A stretch of 25,490 nt of DNA, taken from an uncultured Bacteroidales bacterium (GTDB taxonomy: Bacteria; Bacteroidota; Bacteroidia; Bacteroidales; Paludibacteraceae). Numbering within the stretch: position 1 is the stretch's first letter; every line of letters starts with the position of its first letter. The stretch covers positions 1-25,490 of the forward strand of contig CAKUUM010000037.1 in the NCBI GenBank assembly GCA_934692905.1. Direction: 5' to 3'. A model generated the notes under the pieces. The model saw only the letters and a program-made list of their open reading frames with translations. It had not been told where the DNA came from and made no database searches. Made by a program: the position numbers and the translations under genes. This document shows positions 17,701 to 25,490 of the stretch, in pieces.

Positions 17701-20700
17701 AGCCCCAACCGCACGAACTACGAACTGGCGTATACGGATGCCCTACCGGCAATAACCTACACGGCTGAGGAAGGACAGACCGTTCAGGTGCTGCGCAACG
17801 GGGAGAACGTTGCCCTGTATGTGCAGAGCGAGCAGGCCACGGCGGTATATACGATTCGCCTGACGCGCCAAGTGTCCAACGACTGTGCGCTGAGCGCGAT
17901 ACTGCTTGACGGGAAACCGATGGCAGGCTATACGGCTTCGCAACACGATTACGTGATTGACCTGCCCGCAGGCAGCCAGCCGCAGGTGGTGACCTATAGG
18001 CGCGGGAATGACAAACAAGTGATATACTTCGGGCAGGCCGAAGAGAACAAGATGGCCATCACCGTGGTGGCAGAGACCGGCGCAATGGCGACCTATACCG
18101 TTGCCTTCCGCATCGCGAAATATGACGATGCGCGTCTGCAAGATATACGTGTGGACGGGCATGACATTGCCTTCGACCCCGACAGGACCGAGTACACGCT
18201 GTCGATAGACGACGGTGCACCACTGCCGCGACTGACCTACACACCCCGCAACGGGCAGAATATCATTGCGGCAGACGTGAATGCCAATGAGCAGCAGGTA
18301 TCGGTGGTAGCAGAAAGCGGTGCCACGAAGACATATATTATAAAGTACGCGCGCGTGAAGTCGAGCAATGCGCTGTTGGCAGATATTATGGTGAATGGCG
18401 TGAGCATGAAGGGTTTCCAACCCACCCTGTTCCAATATACCGACACTCTGCCATGGCGCACAAGCGTTGTGCCCAACGTGTTTGCGGTAGGACAGTTGCC
18501 CAACCAGACCATCACGACATGCTATAGCAGCGTGAATGGCACCACCACCATCCGCGTGGAGGCTGCCGACGGCACGACAAGCAACACCTATGCGATTGCC
18601 TTCCCCGTACGCAAGTCCGCCAATACCACATTAGAGGACATGTATCTCAACTCGGAAATTGCACAACTGACATTCCGCCCGAACGTGACAGACTATACCG
18701 TGATGCTACCCTATCAGACCAAGCAATCTCCCGTTATCACATTCGCGAAAGCTGAGACCGAGCAGCAGACAGAGTATTTCCTTCGCCCTATGGGTCAGCC
18801 GAACACCATCACCGTGACGGCAGAAAACGGGGACAAGCGCACATATTCCGTGCTTTTTGAAGACAGTCTTGCCACGGCATCCAACCTGCTGGACAGCCTC
18901 GCGATACGCGAGACAGGTGAACAATTGGATGTGCGCGGTACAGAACTGACAGTGGCACTGCCATACGGCACACGCACGCTGACCGTGGACTATGCGAAAG
19001 CATTTGATGAGCAGACGGTGTGGATTCAACCGGGTGGTGTGACCGATACCACATTTATTACGGTGCGTTCCAACCGCCCCAATGACCCGGACCATGTATA
19101 TACCCTTATTCCGCAGTTGGATACACAAAACCCCGCTGTGTTGGAGAGCATAACCATTGACGGGAAGCCCATAGCAGGTTTTGACAAGAATCGATTCACC
19201 TATATCGTGAATTGCACAACCTCAACCTCTATGCCCAATGTGGACTATACAAAGGCAGGCGATGTACAATACCGACGTACCGCCAACGACCAGTGGCATT
19301 GGCAGGCAATTGTATCAAAAGGCGAATATTCCAATACCTACACCATATTCTTCCACTACCCGAACGAGATCATACCCAACGCCGATTTCACAGAATGGGA
19401 GACAGCCAAATATAACGGAGGCACGAAGCCTGCCGGCTGGCAAGTGCCCGCAGACTTTTTCAATGAGGTGTGCGTGATATCCTGCTCCAAGACCGGTGCA
19501 GAGGTGGTGAAAGCAACAGAATCCTCAGTCGGACTCAAGACCAAGTACTGGTCTGCTGCCGGCGGTGCGCTACCTGCCATTATCACATTGGGGTCATTGT
19601 CAGGAAGTATGGCTGTGGACAACAAGACACACTACGATATATCCGACTATATCCGCTTTCACAATACACCCGATGCCATCTCGGTGAACTACCAATACAA
19701 GGCAAAGAAAGGCAACGGTGCACTATTCGCCTACCGCTTCAAGGGTGTAGAAAACGAGAAAGATGTAACATATAACTTTGATTACCAACAGACTAATACA
19801 AGCAGCAGTTATATCACACACACGCAACCTTTGGCTCTTGACGGCAAACACATTACCGGCATGAACATAGCAGTGGATGCCACCAATGAATCGTCTGGCG
19901 CCACCGGAGGCGCAGAACTCTATGTAGATTGGTTCAAGTTGCACTACAACAGTACCCTGTCCGCATTGAAGGTCAATGGTATTCCTGCCACAATGAACGG
20001 GAAAGTGTTCTCAGTGACACTCACAGACCCCGAATACACGGCTGTACCTCAACTCTCGTTCATGGGCGAAGTATCCGACCAGGCACAACGCGTGGTTTGG
20101 CAGGCAGAGACTATCAACGGCAACTACGGTGTACGCCGTGCCGTGATTACGAACTACGCCGAGGACGGGTCGTCCACCCTCTATACGCTGGAAGTCCGTC
20201 GTCCGTTAGATACCCGTACGGCACTCAAAGCCCTCTATGCGGACTCGACGGACATATTCAGCCTTGATACCGCCGATTACACCATCCATCTGACCTCTGA
20301 CACACGGCATCTGCCGTCGGTGTACCCTGTACCTGCAAGCAGCCTGCAGAGTATCACCACATCCTATGCAGACTCTGTATATACCATCACCGTTCAGCCC
20401 GAGTCGGGTGAGCCAAAGACGTATCGTGTACGTTTTGTCACAGACCTGTCAGATGATGCCACATTGGCAACCATTGCCGGCATTGCCGACTTTGACCCCG
20501 ATGTATTCCAATACTCCGTTGCCGCCGACCAAGCCGCAAACCTGATGCCCAGCAAGAAGGCAGAGGGACAGACCATACACGTGGTATCCAGCCCAAAGCA
20601 AGTCCGATTTGAGGTAACAGCCGAAACAGGCAAAAAGAACACCTATATTGTTTCCCTGACATACCCCGAGCATACCACAGCAGGTACACTACAGGAGTTG

Positions 20701-23700
20701 GAACTAAACCACAATATCTATTCTGACTTTTCTGCAGACCGCTACGACTATACATTGGCGCGCCCCACGTATGCCGCCTTTGTCCGCACGGATGCGCAAG
20801 ACTCTGTGGTCTTCGTACAGACACCCACCCATATGCAATGGCAGGTATCCGGCACGGAAAGCCACACCTATACCATCACCTACCCCACTGCGCTCTCTGC
20901 CAATACGCGATTGGCATCTATCCTACTGAACGGGCAGACCTATGGCGATTTTGCACCATCTGTCAGCAACTACCAACTGCACACAGACTCGTGCGTCAAT
21001 ATGTCTATCGTAAAAGCAGAAGAAAGTCAAACAGTGAACACGACTTTCGATGCCGAATCACGCACCTATACTATCGGAGTCACCGCCCCGGACGGCACTA
21101 CAGGCACGCCCTATACTATCCGTCTGTTGCCCGTGCTATCGCCTGACAATACACTCAGCAGCATATTCCTTGACGGTAACGAAATACCCAACTACGACCC
21201 TGCTATACAGCAATACACCATCACTCTGCCTACACCTGCCATCAAAACAGCAGAACCTCAGATGCCTTCGCTCACATACACAGCGGGACATCATGCGCAG
21301 CAAGTGGAATTGTCCGCAGGAAGTCTGGAGACGCCCACGTATCTCACCGTGACTTCCGAGGATGGCAAAGTGAAGGAATATACCATCAACATACAGGCAG
21401 AACCCAGTCATAATGCCGACCTGACGGGTATCATTGTCAATGACGTACCTGTCCAGCGATTCGAGGCGGGCAGACATTACTACTCCGTGCGCTCGGAGAA
21501 AGAACAAGCGGATATACAATGGACCTCCGAGGACAACTATCAGACCGTCATACTCCAACCCGCCAATGACGCAGGCTATGTGCTGCACGTGACAGCACAA
21601 GACGGAGCCACAACGCAAGACTATACAGTGGATGTATTCACAGAGACCCAATCCAACGATGCCACCCTTGCCAACATACTGCTGGACGGCATGTCGTTCG
21701 TGGATTTTGAGCGCGCACTCAATCCCAAACTGACCTTCTCGCCCATGCAAAACTCCTACTCCATTCATCTGCCGTCGGGTACCACCACGCTGCCCGAAGT
21801 GTCTGCCACTATGCGGGTAGAGGGACAAAATGTCAGTATTTCCTCGCGGGGTATGACTATCTATCTGGATGTCACCGCTTCAGACGGCATCGCCACCAAC
21901 CGATATTCGCTTGATTTCAGCGTACCCCTTTCGGCAAACGCCAACTTGGGCATGATATACCTCAATGGAGACTCGCTGCCGAACTTTGACCCCGCATACT
22001 ATTTCTATCAGGTAGTACTGCCCGTCGGCACCCATACCCTGCCCGAAATAGTGGCACAAAAGGCGGAAGCCAAGCAGCAAATCACTGCACTCAACATAGA
22101 TTCCGCCACTCGCAGAGCCACGGTGCAAGTGCTTGCCGAGGACTCCGTTGCCACATCCACATATGTGCTGCTGTTCCAATTCACGCAGTCGGATGCAGAC
22201 ACTCTGCGTATGATTTACACAGACGGTATGCCTATCGATGCCTTTGCGCCGAACAAATTCTACTACTCGCTGTCGCTGCCCGTAGGCACTACAGCCTTCC
22301 CCGAACTGAGTTGGAACACAGCCGATGACTGGCAGAACGTCCGCCAAGACACCGTGGAAGCGTCCGCCAACCGCCTTGTACGCCAGTTTGTTGTCACTTC
22401 AGAAAGCGGCAGGAGCAACTACTATACCGTGGCCTACGATATACTCAAGTCGGATGTGGATACACTGCAGATGATATACATCAACGAGAAGCCGATAGAC
22501 AACTTCCGCGCCGCCACCACAGAGTATTGGTACACGGTGTCGGCACAAACCACCGAACTGCCGGCTATATACGCCCTGCAAGGCGACCCTTATCAGACAA
22601 TACGCACCACCTACTCCATCGACTCCATCACCACCAAGTCTCTCGGCAAGAAAGCCGACATAGAAGTTGTTGCCGGTAATGGTATGCGGCGCATATACAC
22701 CATTCATTTCCCGCAGGAGTTATCGTCGGACGCGACACTCAATATGATTCTCGTCGGCGGGCAGAACCTATCCGATTACGACTCCGAACGGTTCTCCTAC
22801 AGGGTTGCCCTGCCTGCCAATGCCACTTCTATACCGGTTATCACCGTCATAAAGAAAGAAGATGCCCAAGTGGTGGAGATAAACATGAACCAAGATACGG
22901 TACGCGTTGCCGTGACTGCTGAGGACCTGACACGCCAGACCTACACCCTTGTCTTCGAGCGTACGAAGTCCGATAATGCCAACCTAAAGGACATAACCCT
23001 CGGCAATGGTTACAGCATTGACTTTGACCCGACCCATTACGACTACGCCATCACGCTGCCTTACGGCACCGACTCGCTGCCCGTTATCACTCCTGTCAAA
23101 GCCGATGACGAACAACAAATCGAACTGACCCTGCATGAACTGCCGGACACGGGCGAGCAAATTGTGACCATCACCGTGACCGCCCCCAACGAGTTCGACC
23201 AGTGTGCATACACCATCACTTTTACCACCGCCAAGAACAACGATGCTACGCTGACCGCCCTGTATGTGCGCGACACACTGCTGCCACATTTCAGCCCTGA
23301 CACCACCGAGTACACCATTGTATATACGGCAGATACCGACTCATCCATGCTTGCCACGGCGAATGACATACGCTGCGTAGCCTCCGACTCGCTGGCAACA
23401 GTCACTGTGGGTGCGGAGAGCAGCACTACCATCATCGTCACCGTAACCGCACAAGACGGCACCATCCGTACCTATATCATCTACCAAGTTATCACGGCAG
23501 ATACTGAAAATACCATCCGCATGATATATCTGGACGATATGCCCATTGTGGATTTCGACCCGGAGCGTACGTTCTACACCTATTATATAGGCGAGGGAGG
23601 TACAACACCCAAGGTGACTGCCGAGGCTGTGTCCGTGCACGCAGATGTCAATATCAAGGAAGTGCCTGTGGGCGATACCTGTATCATCACCTGCACTGCG

Positions 23701-24078
23701 GCATCGGGCGAGGCACGCAAGTACCACGTGTGGTTTGCAGCCTCCACCATCAATACCGCCGCAACCCCGACAGCCAATGACGTGCTTGTCAAGCATATCG
23801 CAGGTACGGACCAAGTGATATTCGCCACTCTCCGCAAGAATGTGTTTGTCGCCGTCTATACACAACGCGGTGAACTCGTATTCTACGCACCCGTACCCGA
23901 GTCCGACCAGAATGATGCCACCGTTGTTATCTCGTCGGAAGGTACAGAACGGCTGATAGATGTCGCCAACCCGCAGGCAGAATGTCACCTGCCAAATGGC
24001 AACCAGACCTACATCTACACCTTCCTTGAGAACGAGAAACGGCGTATCTCATCGGGAAAAATCTCGGTAATCCGATAA
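14776..24078 (+). CDS. Giant secreted protein: two PCMD-like modules and ~30 cadherin-like repeats
   Basis: The 3100-aa product has a signal peptide cleaved after about Ala21 ('YSTIHA-QQ'). Residues about 25-262 form a PCMD-like module ('PNAGFEDWSGAAF', 'YVDDVELIYSS'). Then come about 15 repeats of 75-100 aa with the cadherin-like beta-sandwich pattern 'L-x-x-I-x-[VL]-[DN]-G-K-x-[LI]-x-[GD]-F', 'Y-x-x-x-LP-x-GT', 'P-x-[VI]', 'QTV', 'VTAE-[ND]-G' and 'YTI-x-F'. A second PCMD-like module lies at about 1530-1725 ('IPNADFTEWETAKYNG', 'ELYVDWFKLHYNS'), followed by about 15 more repeats. Residues about 2992-3100 differ ('VFVAVYTQRGELVFYAPV', ending 'ISSGKISVIR') and may be a type IX secretion sorting domain. 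The frame is open throughout, so the gene looks functional. Adhesion or a surface-layer fibre is inferred. It is monocistronic, with a possible weak terminator at its stop. Confidence 0.92.
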   Translation: MKKIYLAILVALSSIYSTIHAQQVPNAGFEDWSGAAFDGNAQPASWNVSNVTQFGFKFNFAHKEAGHTGSASVMVQDQSVGAAGITEVSPGYFSLGQPWVYIKNLTSVSEATAGTEGGISWKYRPDTMSVWIKRTGSNVTREDFYLLYYAWSGTAKSSKYKGKNGKCTSVSKTNEESDVRQALDGNECGTDQIANQIAEGMWREKKEYGEWTNIRVPIYYMNSDVPTMMNIIFSASNYPNFRANSGLYAGNSLYVDDVELIYSSKIQKIYIDDKEWRGFDPYSSEEQSYSLGRSATSIPKIEAYRGAGALTNAAGKTANFTGRLLSGDEINIQQGAIDGAPTVITVKAEDGKSSSTYRIKFVREASTNAKLANIYVNGKAISGFNGGIFAYNAALPYGTTETPVVSVDAAEDAQTVEITQATSTSGTATIRVTAADKKTTATYTIRFSVEQLSDNTLKDILVNGKSIPGFIPSQTIYRVSLPTGTTQMPTVKGVSAYPEGAQTITYTAPANLDGGTYQVAVTTPGNKVPKVYKLNIKLEASTYSYLKNLQVEGGYITDFQPDNLTYYVTLPMGTTKLPAITFEQGDDYQTVSVAEGGLDGTTRVTVTAASGDQTVYKIVFSTLKSEISTLKGIRIGGKDLEGFSADKTDYAYTLPIGTTELPSIEPVKNDEYQSVNVIPGGVNGTTRITVTAGNGNTTIYQIAFSVNQASDATLQMIYIDGKPLEGYNKEQLEYTIHLPQGTTRQPVVTYTPNDEYQTITVRQGSNVEDDYKITVRPQTGASRTYILHFRVATSANTALSMIYVEGKPLEGFAADKTEYTYPLPEGISTIPSVTYDKSEESQKVLSMCEDNIHTLTVTAENGDKRTYTITFIIKKSENAFLRMIYLDGKPLDNFEKTILNYTRPLTGATCPVITVEKEAGQQVTITSPYAAGTAQIRVAPETGAANIYTITFTAEAVAAAQLQAIFVDGKPLQDFSPNRTNYELAYTDALPAITYTAEEGQTVQVLRNGENVALYVQSEQATAVYTIRLTRQVSNDCALSAILLDGKPMAGYTASQHDYVIDLPAGSQPQVVTYRRGNDKQVIYFGQAEENKMAITVVAETGAMATYTVAFRIAKYDDARLQDIRVDGHDIAFDPDRTEYTLSIDDGAPLPRLTYTPRNGQNIIAADVNANEQQVSVVAESGATKTYIIKYARVKSSNALLADIMVNGVSMKGFQPTLFQYTDTLPWRTSVVPNVFAVGQLPNQTITTCYSSVNGTTTIRVEAADGTTSNTYAIAFPVRKSANTTLEDMYLNSEIAQLTFRPNVTDYTVMLPYQTKQSPVITFAKAETEQQTEYFLRPMGQPNTITVTAENGDKRTYSVLFEDSLATASNLLDSLAIRETGEQLDVRGTELTVALPYGTRTLTVDYAKAFDEQTVWIQPGGVTDTTFITVRSNRPNDPDHVYTLIPQLDTQNPAVLESITIDGKPIAGFDKNRFTYIVNCTTSTSMPNVDYTKAGDVQYRRTANDQWHWQAIVSKGEYSNTYTIFFHYPNEIIPNADFTEWETAKYNGGTKPAGWQVPADFFNEVCVISCSKTGAEVVKATESSVGLKTKYWSAAGGALPAIITLGSLSGSMAVDNKTHYDISDYIRFHNTPDAISVNYQYKAKKGNGALFAYRFKGVENEKDVTYNFDYQQTNTSSSYITHTQPLALDGKHITGMNIAVDATNESSGATGGAELYVDWFKLHYNSTLSALKVNGIPATMNGKVFSVTLTDPEYTAVPQLSFMGEVSDQAQRVVWQAETINGNYGVRRAVITNYAEDGSSTLYTLEVRRPLDTRTALKALYADSTDIFSLDTADYTIHLTSDTRHLPSVYPVPASSLQSITTSYADSVYTITVQPESGEPKTYRVRFVTDLSDDATLATIAGIADFDPDVFQYSVAADQAANLMPSKKAEGQTIHVVSSPKQVRFEVTAETGKKNTYIVSLTYPEHTTAGTLQELELNHNIYSDFSADRYDYTLARPTYAAFVRTDAQDSVVFVQTPTHMQWQVSGTESHTYTITYPTALSANTRLASILLNGQTYGDFAPSVSNYQLHTDSCVNMSIVKAEESQTVNTTFDAESRTYTIGVTAPDGTTGTPYTIRLLPVLSPDNTLSSIFLDGNEIPNYDPAIQQYTITLPTPAIKTAEPQMPSLTYTAGHHAQQVELSAGSLETPTYLTVTSEDGKVKEYTINIQAEPSHNADLTGIIVNDVPVQRFEAGRHYYSVRSEKEQADIQWTSEDNYQTVILQPANDAGYVLHVTAQDGATTQDYTVDVFTETQSNDATLANILLDGMSFVDFERALNPKLTFSPMQNSYSIHLPSGTTTLPEVSATMRVEGQNVSISSRGMTIYLDVTASDGIATNRYSLDFSVPLSANANLGMIYLNGDSLPNFDPAYYFYQVVLPVGTHTLPEIVAQKAEAKQQITALNIDSATRRATVQVLAEDSVATSTYVLLFQFTQSDADTLRMIYTDGMPIDAFAPNKFYYSLSLPVGTTAFPELSWNTADDWQNVRQDTVEASANRLVRQFVVTSESGRSNYYTVAYDILKSDVDTLQMIYINEKPIDNFRAATTEYWYTVSAQTTELPAIYALQGDPYQTIRTTYSIDSITTKSLGKKADIEVVAGNGMRRIYTIHFPQELSSDATLNMILVGGQNLSDYDSERFSYRVALPANATSIPVITVIKKEDAQVVEINMNQDTVRVAVTAEDLTRQTYTLVFERTKSDNANLKDITLGNGYSIDFDPTHYDYAITLPYGTDSLPVITPVKADDEQQIELTLHELPDTGEQIVTITVTAPNEFDQCAYTITFTTAKNNDATLTALYVRDTLLPHFSPDTTEYTIVYTADTDSSMLATANDIRCVASDSLATVTVGAESSTTIIVTVTAQDGTIRTYIIYQVITADTENTIRMIYLDDMPIVDFDPERTFYTYYIGEGGTTPKVTAEAVSVHADVNIKEVPVGDTCIITCTAASGEARKYHVWFAASTINTAATPTANDVLVKHIAGTDQVIFATLRKNVFVAVYTQRGELVFYAPVPESDQNDATVVISSEGTERLIDVANPQAECHLPNGNQTYIYTFLENEKRRISSGKISVIR

Positions 24079-24103
24079 AAATGTCATAAAAATCACATTT
24101 TTT
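24077..24103 (+). terminator. Possible weak intrinsic terminator
   Basis: AAAAATGT (24077-24084) pairs with ACATTTTT (24095-24102) around a 10-nt loop, ending in a run of six T. The stem is A/T-rich and overlaps the stop codon of the giant gene, so termination would be partial and some read-through into the response regulator is possible. Confidence 0.4.
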
Positions 24104-24166
24104 ATTGAGAGAATCAGTTTTGGCATAGTATTTGTTAGTGTCTCTACGTATTTGTAATTTGAAGTT

Positions 24167-24859
24167 ATGACAAAGACAACCCGTATATTGCTTTTGGAGA
24201 GCGACATCAATCTCCAGTCCGTTACAGCAGATTATTTGCGTGCTCGCGGCTATATGGTAGATGCATGTTCCGATGGGAAAGAAGGATGGGATATACTTTC
24301 CAAAAAGCACTACGACCTCCTTCTGTCTGATGTTGTGATGCCGCATATGGACGGTCTTGAGTTGCTGAAAATACTACGTGACTGCAACAACCAGATTCCG
24401 GTTCTGTACCTGACATCGAAATCCGACAAGGAGGATATCATCCGTGCTTACCAATTAGGATGTGATGACTATATGATAAAGCCGTTCTCCATGGAGATAT
24501 TGGTTCTGAAGATAGAGGCTATTATGCGCCGCTACCGTGCAGGGCAACGAGATGGAGAGTTGGAGTTTGACCTCGCAGGCGTACACTTCGATAGTATCCG
24601 CCAGAGACTGGACGGGAAACATCTCAGTTCCCGCGAGAACGAACTGCTCCTGATGCTTTGTCAGAACATGAACAATCTCGTAGAAAGAAACCGCATATTG
24701 ATGAGTCTTTGGGGAACAGACACCTACTTCAACTCGCGTTCGCTCAGCGTGTATGTCAATCACCTGCGCAACTACTTCGGAGAGGGAAGCCCTGTAAAGA
24801 TTATGAGTGTGCATGGCAAAGGCTACAAGTTGGTCATCATGAACAATGAAGAGAAATAA
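24167..24859 (+). CDS. OmpR-family response regulator, RprY-like
   Basis: The 230-aa product has a receiver domain (about 5-120) with phospho-acceptor Asp55 ('LLLSDVVMPHMDG'), Thr83 ('LYLTSKSD') and Lys105 ('YMIKPFS'), and a winged-helix DNA-binding domain (about 130-226) with 'SSRENELLLMLCQ', 'YFNSRSLSVYVNHLRNYF' and 'IMSVHGKGYKLV'. It resembles Bacteroides RprY in length and in these motifs. One oddity: the acidic pair near the N-terminus reads Glu11-Ser12-Asp13, so the residue equivalent to CheY Asp13, a direct Mg2+ ligand, is Ser. Phosphorylation could be weakened or metal binding shifted to Asp13. No histidine kinase gene is next to it. It starts 88 bp after the giant gene and ends before a clear terminator. 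Confidence 0.9.
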   Translation: MTKTTRILLLESDINLQSVTADYLRARGYMVDACSDGKEGWDILSKKHYDLLLSDVVMPHMDGLELLKILRDCNNQIPVLYLTSKSDKEDIIRAYQLGCDDYMIKPFSMEILVLKIEAIMRRYRAGQRDGELEFDLAGVHFDSIRQRLDGKHLSSRENELLLMLCQNMNNLVERNRILMSLWGTDTYFNSRSLSVYVNHLRNYFGEGSPVKIMSVHGKGYKLVIMNNEEK

Positions 24860-24951
24860 TGATTTGATAATAAGTGGTTATATTGTGGATTATACTGAAT
24901 AAGAGAAAGCGCAAGTAATTGTGTTATTTAATAAATAGTGTTTTTCATAGG

Positions 24952-24987
24952 AAGTAAGTTCGCTGTGACAGCGCGCTTACTTTTTTT
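24952..24987 (+). terminator. Intrinsic terminator of the response regulator
   Basis: AAGTAAG (24952-24958) pairs with CTTACTT (24976-24982), and inside it CGCTG (24961-24965) pairs with CAGCG (24969-24973) around TGA. Seven T (24981-24987) follow. It lies 93 bp after the regulator stop. The A-rich start could allow partial action in the opposite direction. Confidence 0.85.
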
Positions 24988-25106
24988 ATGTACCTACGCC
25001 TGTATCTATACCCTTCTCCATCTCCACTTCTATCGCTGTATCTGTTTCTTGAACTATCTCAAGAGTTATCCTGACGACTTTTTGCCGTATCCTTTTCGGG
25101 TTAAGT

Positions 25107-25158
25107 GTATGTGATTAGTATGTGATTAGTATGTGATTCCCCTGACCTTGCCGAGAGG
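25107..25158 (-). repeat. 11-bp tandem array C, three units, reversed, with conserved flank
   Basis: Three units GTATGTGATTA/C (25107-25117, 25118-25128, 25129-25139) are the reverse complement of the unit in arrays A and B. The adjacent bases to 25158 complete the 30-nt stretch that matches 14315-14344 at 27 positions. It sits between two terminators that face each other, in the intergenic gap 24860-25223, which has no gene. Confidence 0.88.
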
Positions 25159-25180
25159 TTATCAGGATGTATTGATACTC

Positions 25181-25219
25181 TTTTTACTCCCGATTTTTAC
25201 GGAAAATCGGGAGTAAAAA
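25181..25219 (-). terminator. Strong, probably bidirectional intrinsic terminator
   Basis: A perfect 17-bp stem (25181-25197 with 25203-25219) around TACGG carries a T run on each strand's 3' side. It begins 5 bp beyond the stop codon of the minus-strand gene at 25224, so its main role is to end that gene. Confidence 0.9.
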
Positions 25220-25223
25220 TATG

Positions 25224-25490
25224 CTATTTGTATTGCCTTTGTTGTGTAAAATGATTAGCAACCCCCATTGAATCAATGTCTTGTGCGAGACAGGTAGTGA
25301 AGATTATAGCACCTTGGCGATTGAGGTGGGTGGCATTGTAGAAATAGGCGGTGTCGGTGCACAAGGGCATATCAATGTAATTTAGAATGGGAAGATGGTG
25401 CTTCGTAGCAAGTGTGCCATACATTTCATACATCTTGTTGATATCCGGACACTTGTCTATCACGCCATGGTAAATAGGTGAATACACCAA
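25224..25490 (-). CDS. C-terminal part of an SGNH-hydrolase-like protein (partial)
   Basis: The 88 visible residues are the end of a protein whose beginning lies beyond 25490; the first in-window codon is TTG and need not be a start. 'PILNYIDMPL' followed by 'YFYNATHLNRQGAIIFTTCLAQDI' matches the C-terminal block of SGNH/GDSL-type hydrolases and relatives acting in polysaccharide or lipid acylation ('D-x-x-HLN-x-x-GA'). The catalytic His would be the one in 'NATHLN'; the position often held by Asp three residues earlier is Asn here. A DUF1574-like or AlgX-like role in surface glycan modification is one option, but the catalytic Ser block is outside the window. A strong terminator follows at once. 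Confidence 0.7.
   Translation of the reverse strand: MVYSPIYHGVIDKCPDINKMYEMYGTLATKHHLPILNYIDMPLCTDTAYFYNATHLNRQGAIIFTTCLAQDIDSMGVANHFTQQRQYK

Noticed and set aside
24119..24161. A promoter directly before the response regulator
   Set aside because: TTTG and TAATTTG occur at a suitable distance, but the -7 element is one base short and transcription would begin at the start codon.

Overview
The window looks like chromosomal DNA of a Bacteroidota, most likely Bacteroidales. The signs are promoters of the TTTG-N20-TAnnTTTG type, many secreted proteins and lipoproteins with CarboxypepD_reg-like, BACON-like and 'GFCYS...YYVRAYATN' FN3-like repeats, PCMD and cadherin-like beta-sandwich domains, and an RprY-like response regulator. 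Nothing indicates a prophage, plasmid, CRISPR array, tRNA or rRNA. Family names come from sequence patterns recalled from known families; no search was run.

Layout. (1) 1-453 is AT-rich and noncoding, with a ~115-bp direct duplication carrying a recurring decamer. (2) 454-10664 is a minus-strand envelope block read from 10664 down to 454. In transcription order it holds two paralogous secreted proteins, a DUF5683-like membrane protein, a small CarboxypepD-like lipoprotein, two large FN3-repeat lipoproteins (830 and 661 aa), a pentapeptide-repeat protein, a transglutaminase-like secreted protein and a small membrane-anchored protein. Genes from 10664 to 5683 are packed within 0-23 bp and the 661-aa gene follows after 40 bp, so these six are probably one operon. 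The 661-aa gene ends mid-repeat, and just downstream lies a frame-shifted tail resembling a FISUMP/DUF1566 C-terminus, so this locus appears to have lost a segment. (3) 10665-11979 is noncoding. It has a near-perfect minus-strand promoter at 11160-11191, a ~176-nt imperfect inverted repeat (10801-10976, possible structured RNA), an 11-bp tandem array, a GTTGAGA-rich tract and several hairpins. (4) 11980-14235 encodes a PiT-type phosphate transporter with a C-terminal DUF47/PhoU-like domain. (5) 14236-14775 is noncoding, with a second 11-bp array, hairpins and a promoter. (6) 14776-24078 encodes a 3100-aa secreted protein with about 30 cadherin-like beta-sandwich repeats, two PCMD-like modules and a C-terminus that may be a type IX secretion sorting domain. 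(7) 24167-24859 is an OmpR/RprY-like response regulator without an adjacent kinase. (8) 24860-25490 has two intrinsic terminators, a third 11-bp array in reverse orientation and the 3' end of an SGNH-hydrolase-like gene that leaves the window.

The region mostly builds cell-surface architecture: lipoproteins with repeated beta-sandwich domains, secreted helper proteins and a giant repeat protein. The phosphate transporter and regulator are separate units. The least explained signals are the three 11-bp arrays, two of which share a 30-nt flank matching at 27 positions, the long structured leader or ncRNA upstream of the envelope operon, and the broken end of the 661-aa lipoprotein gene.
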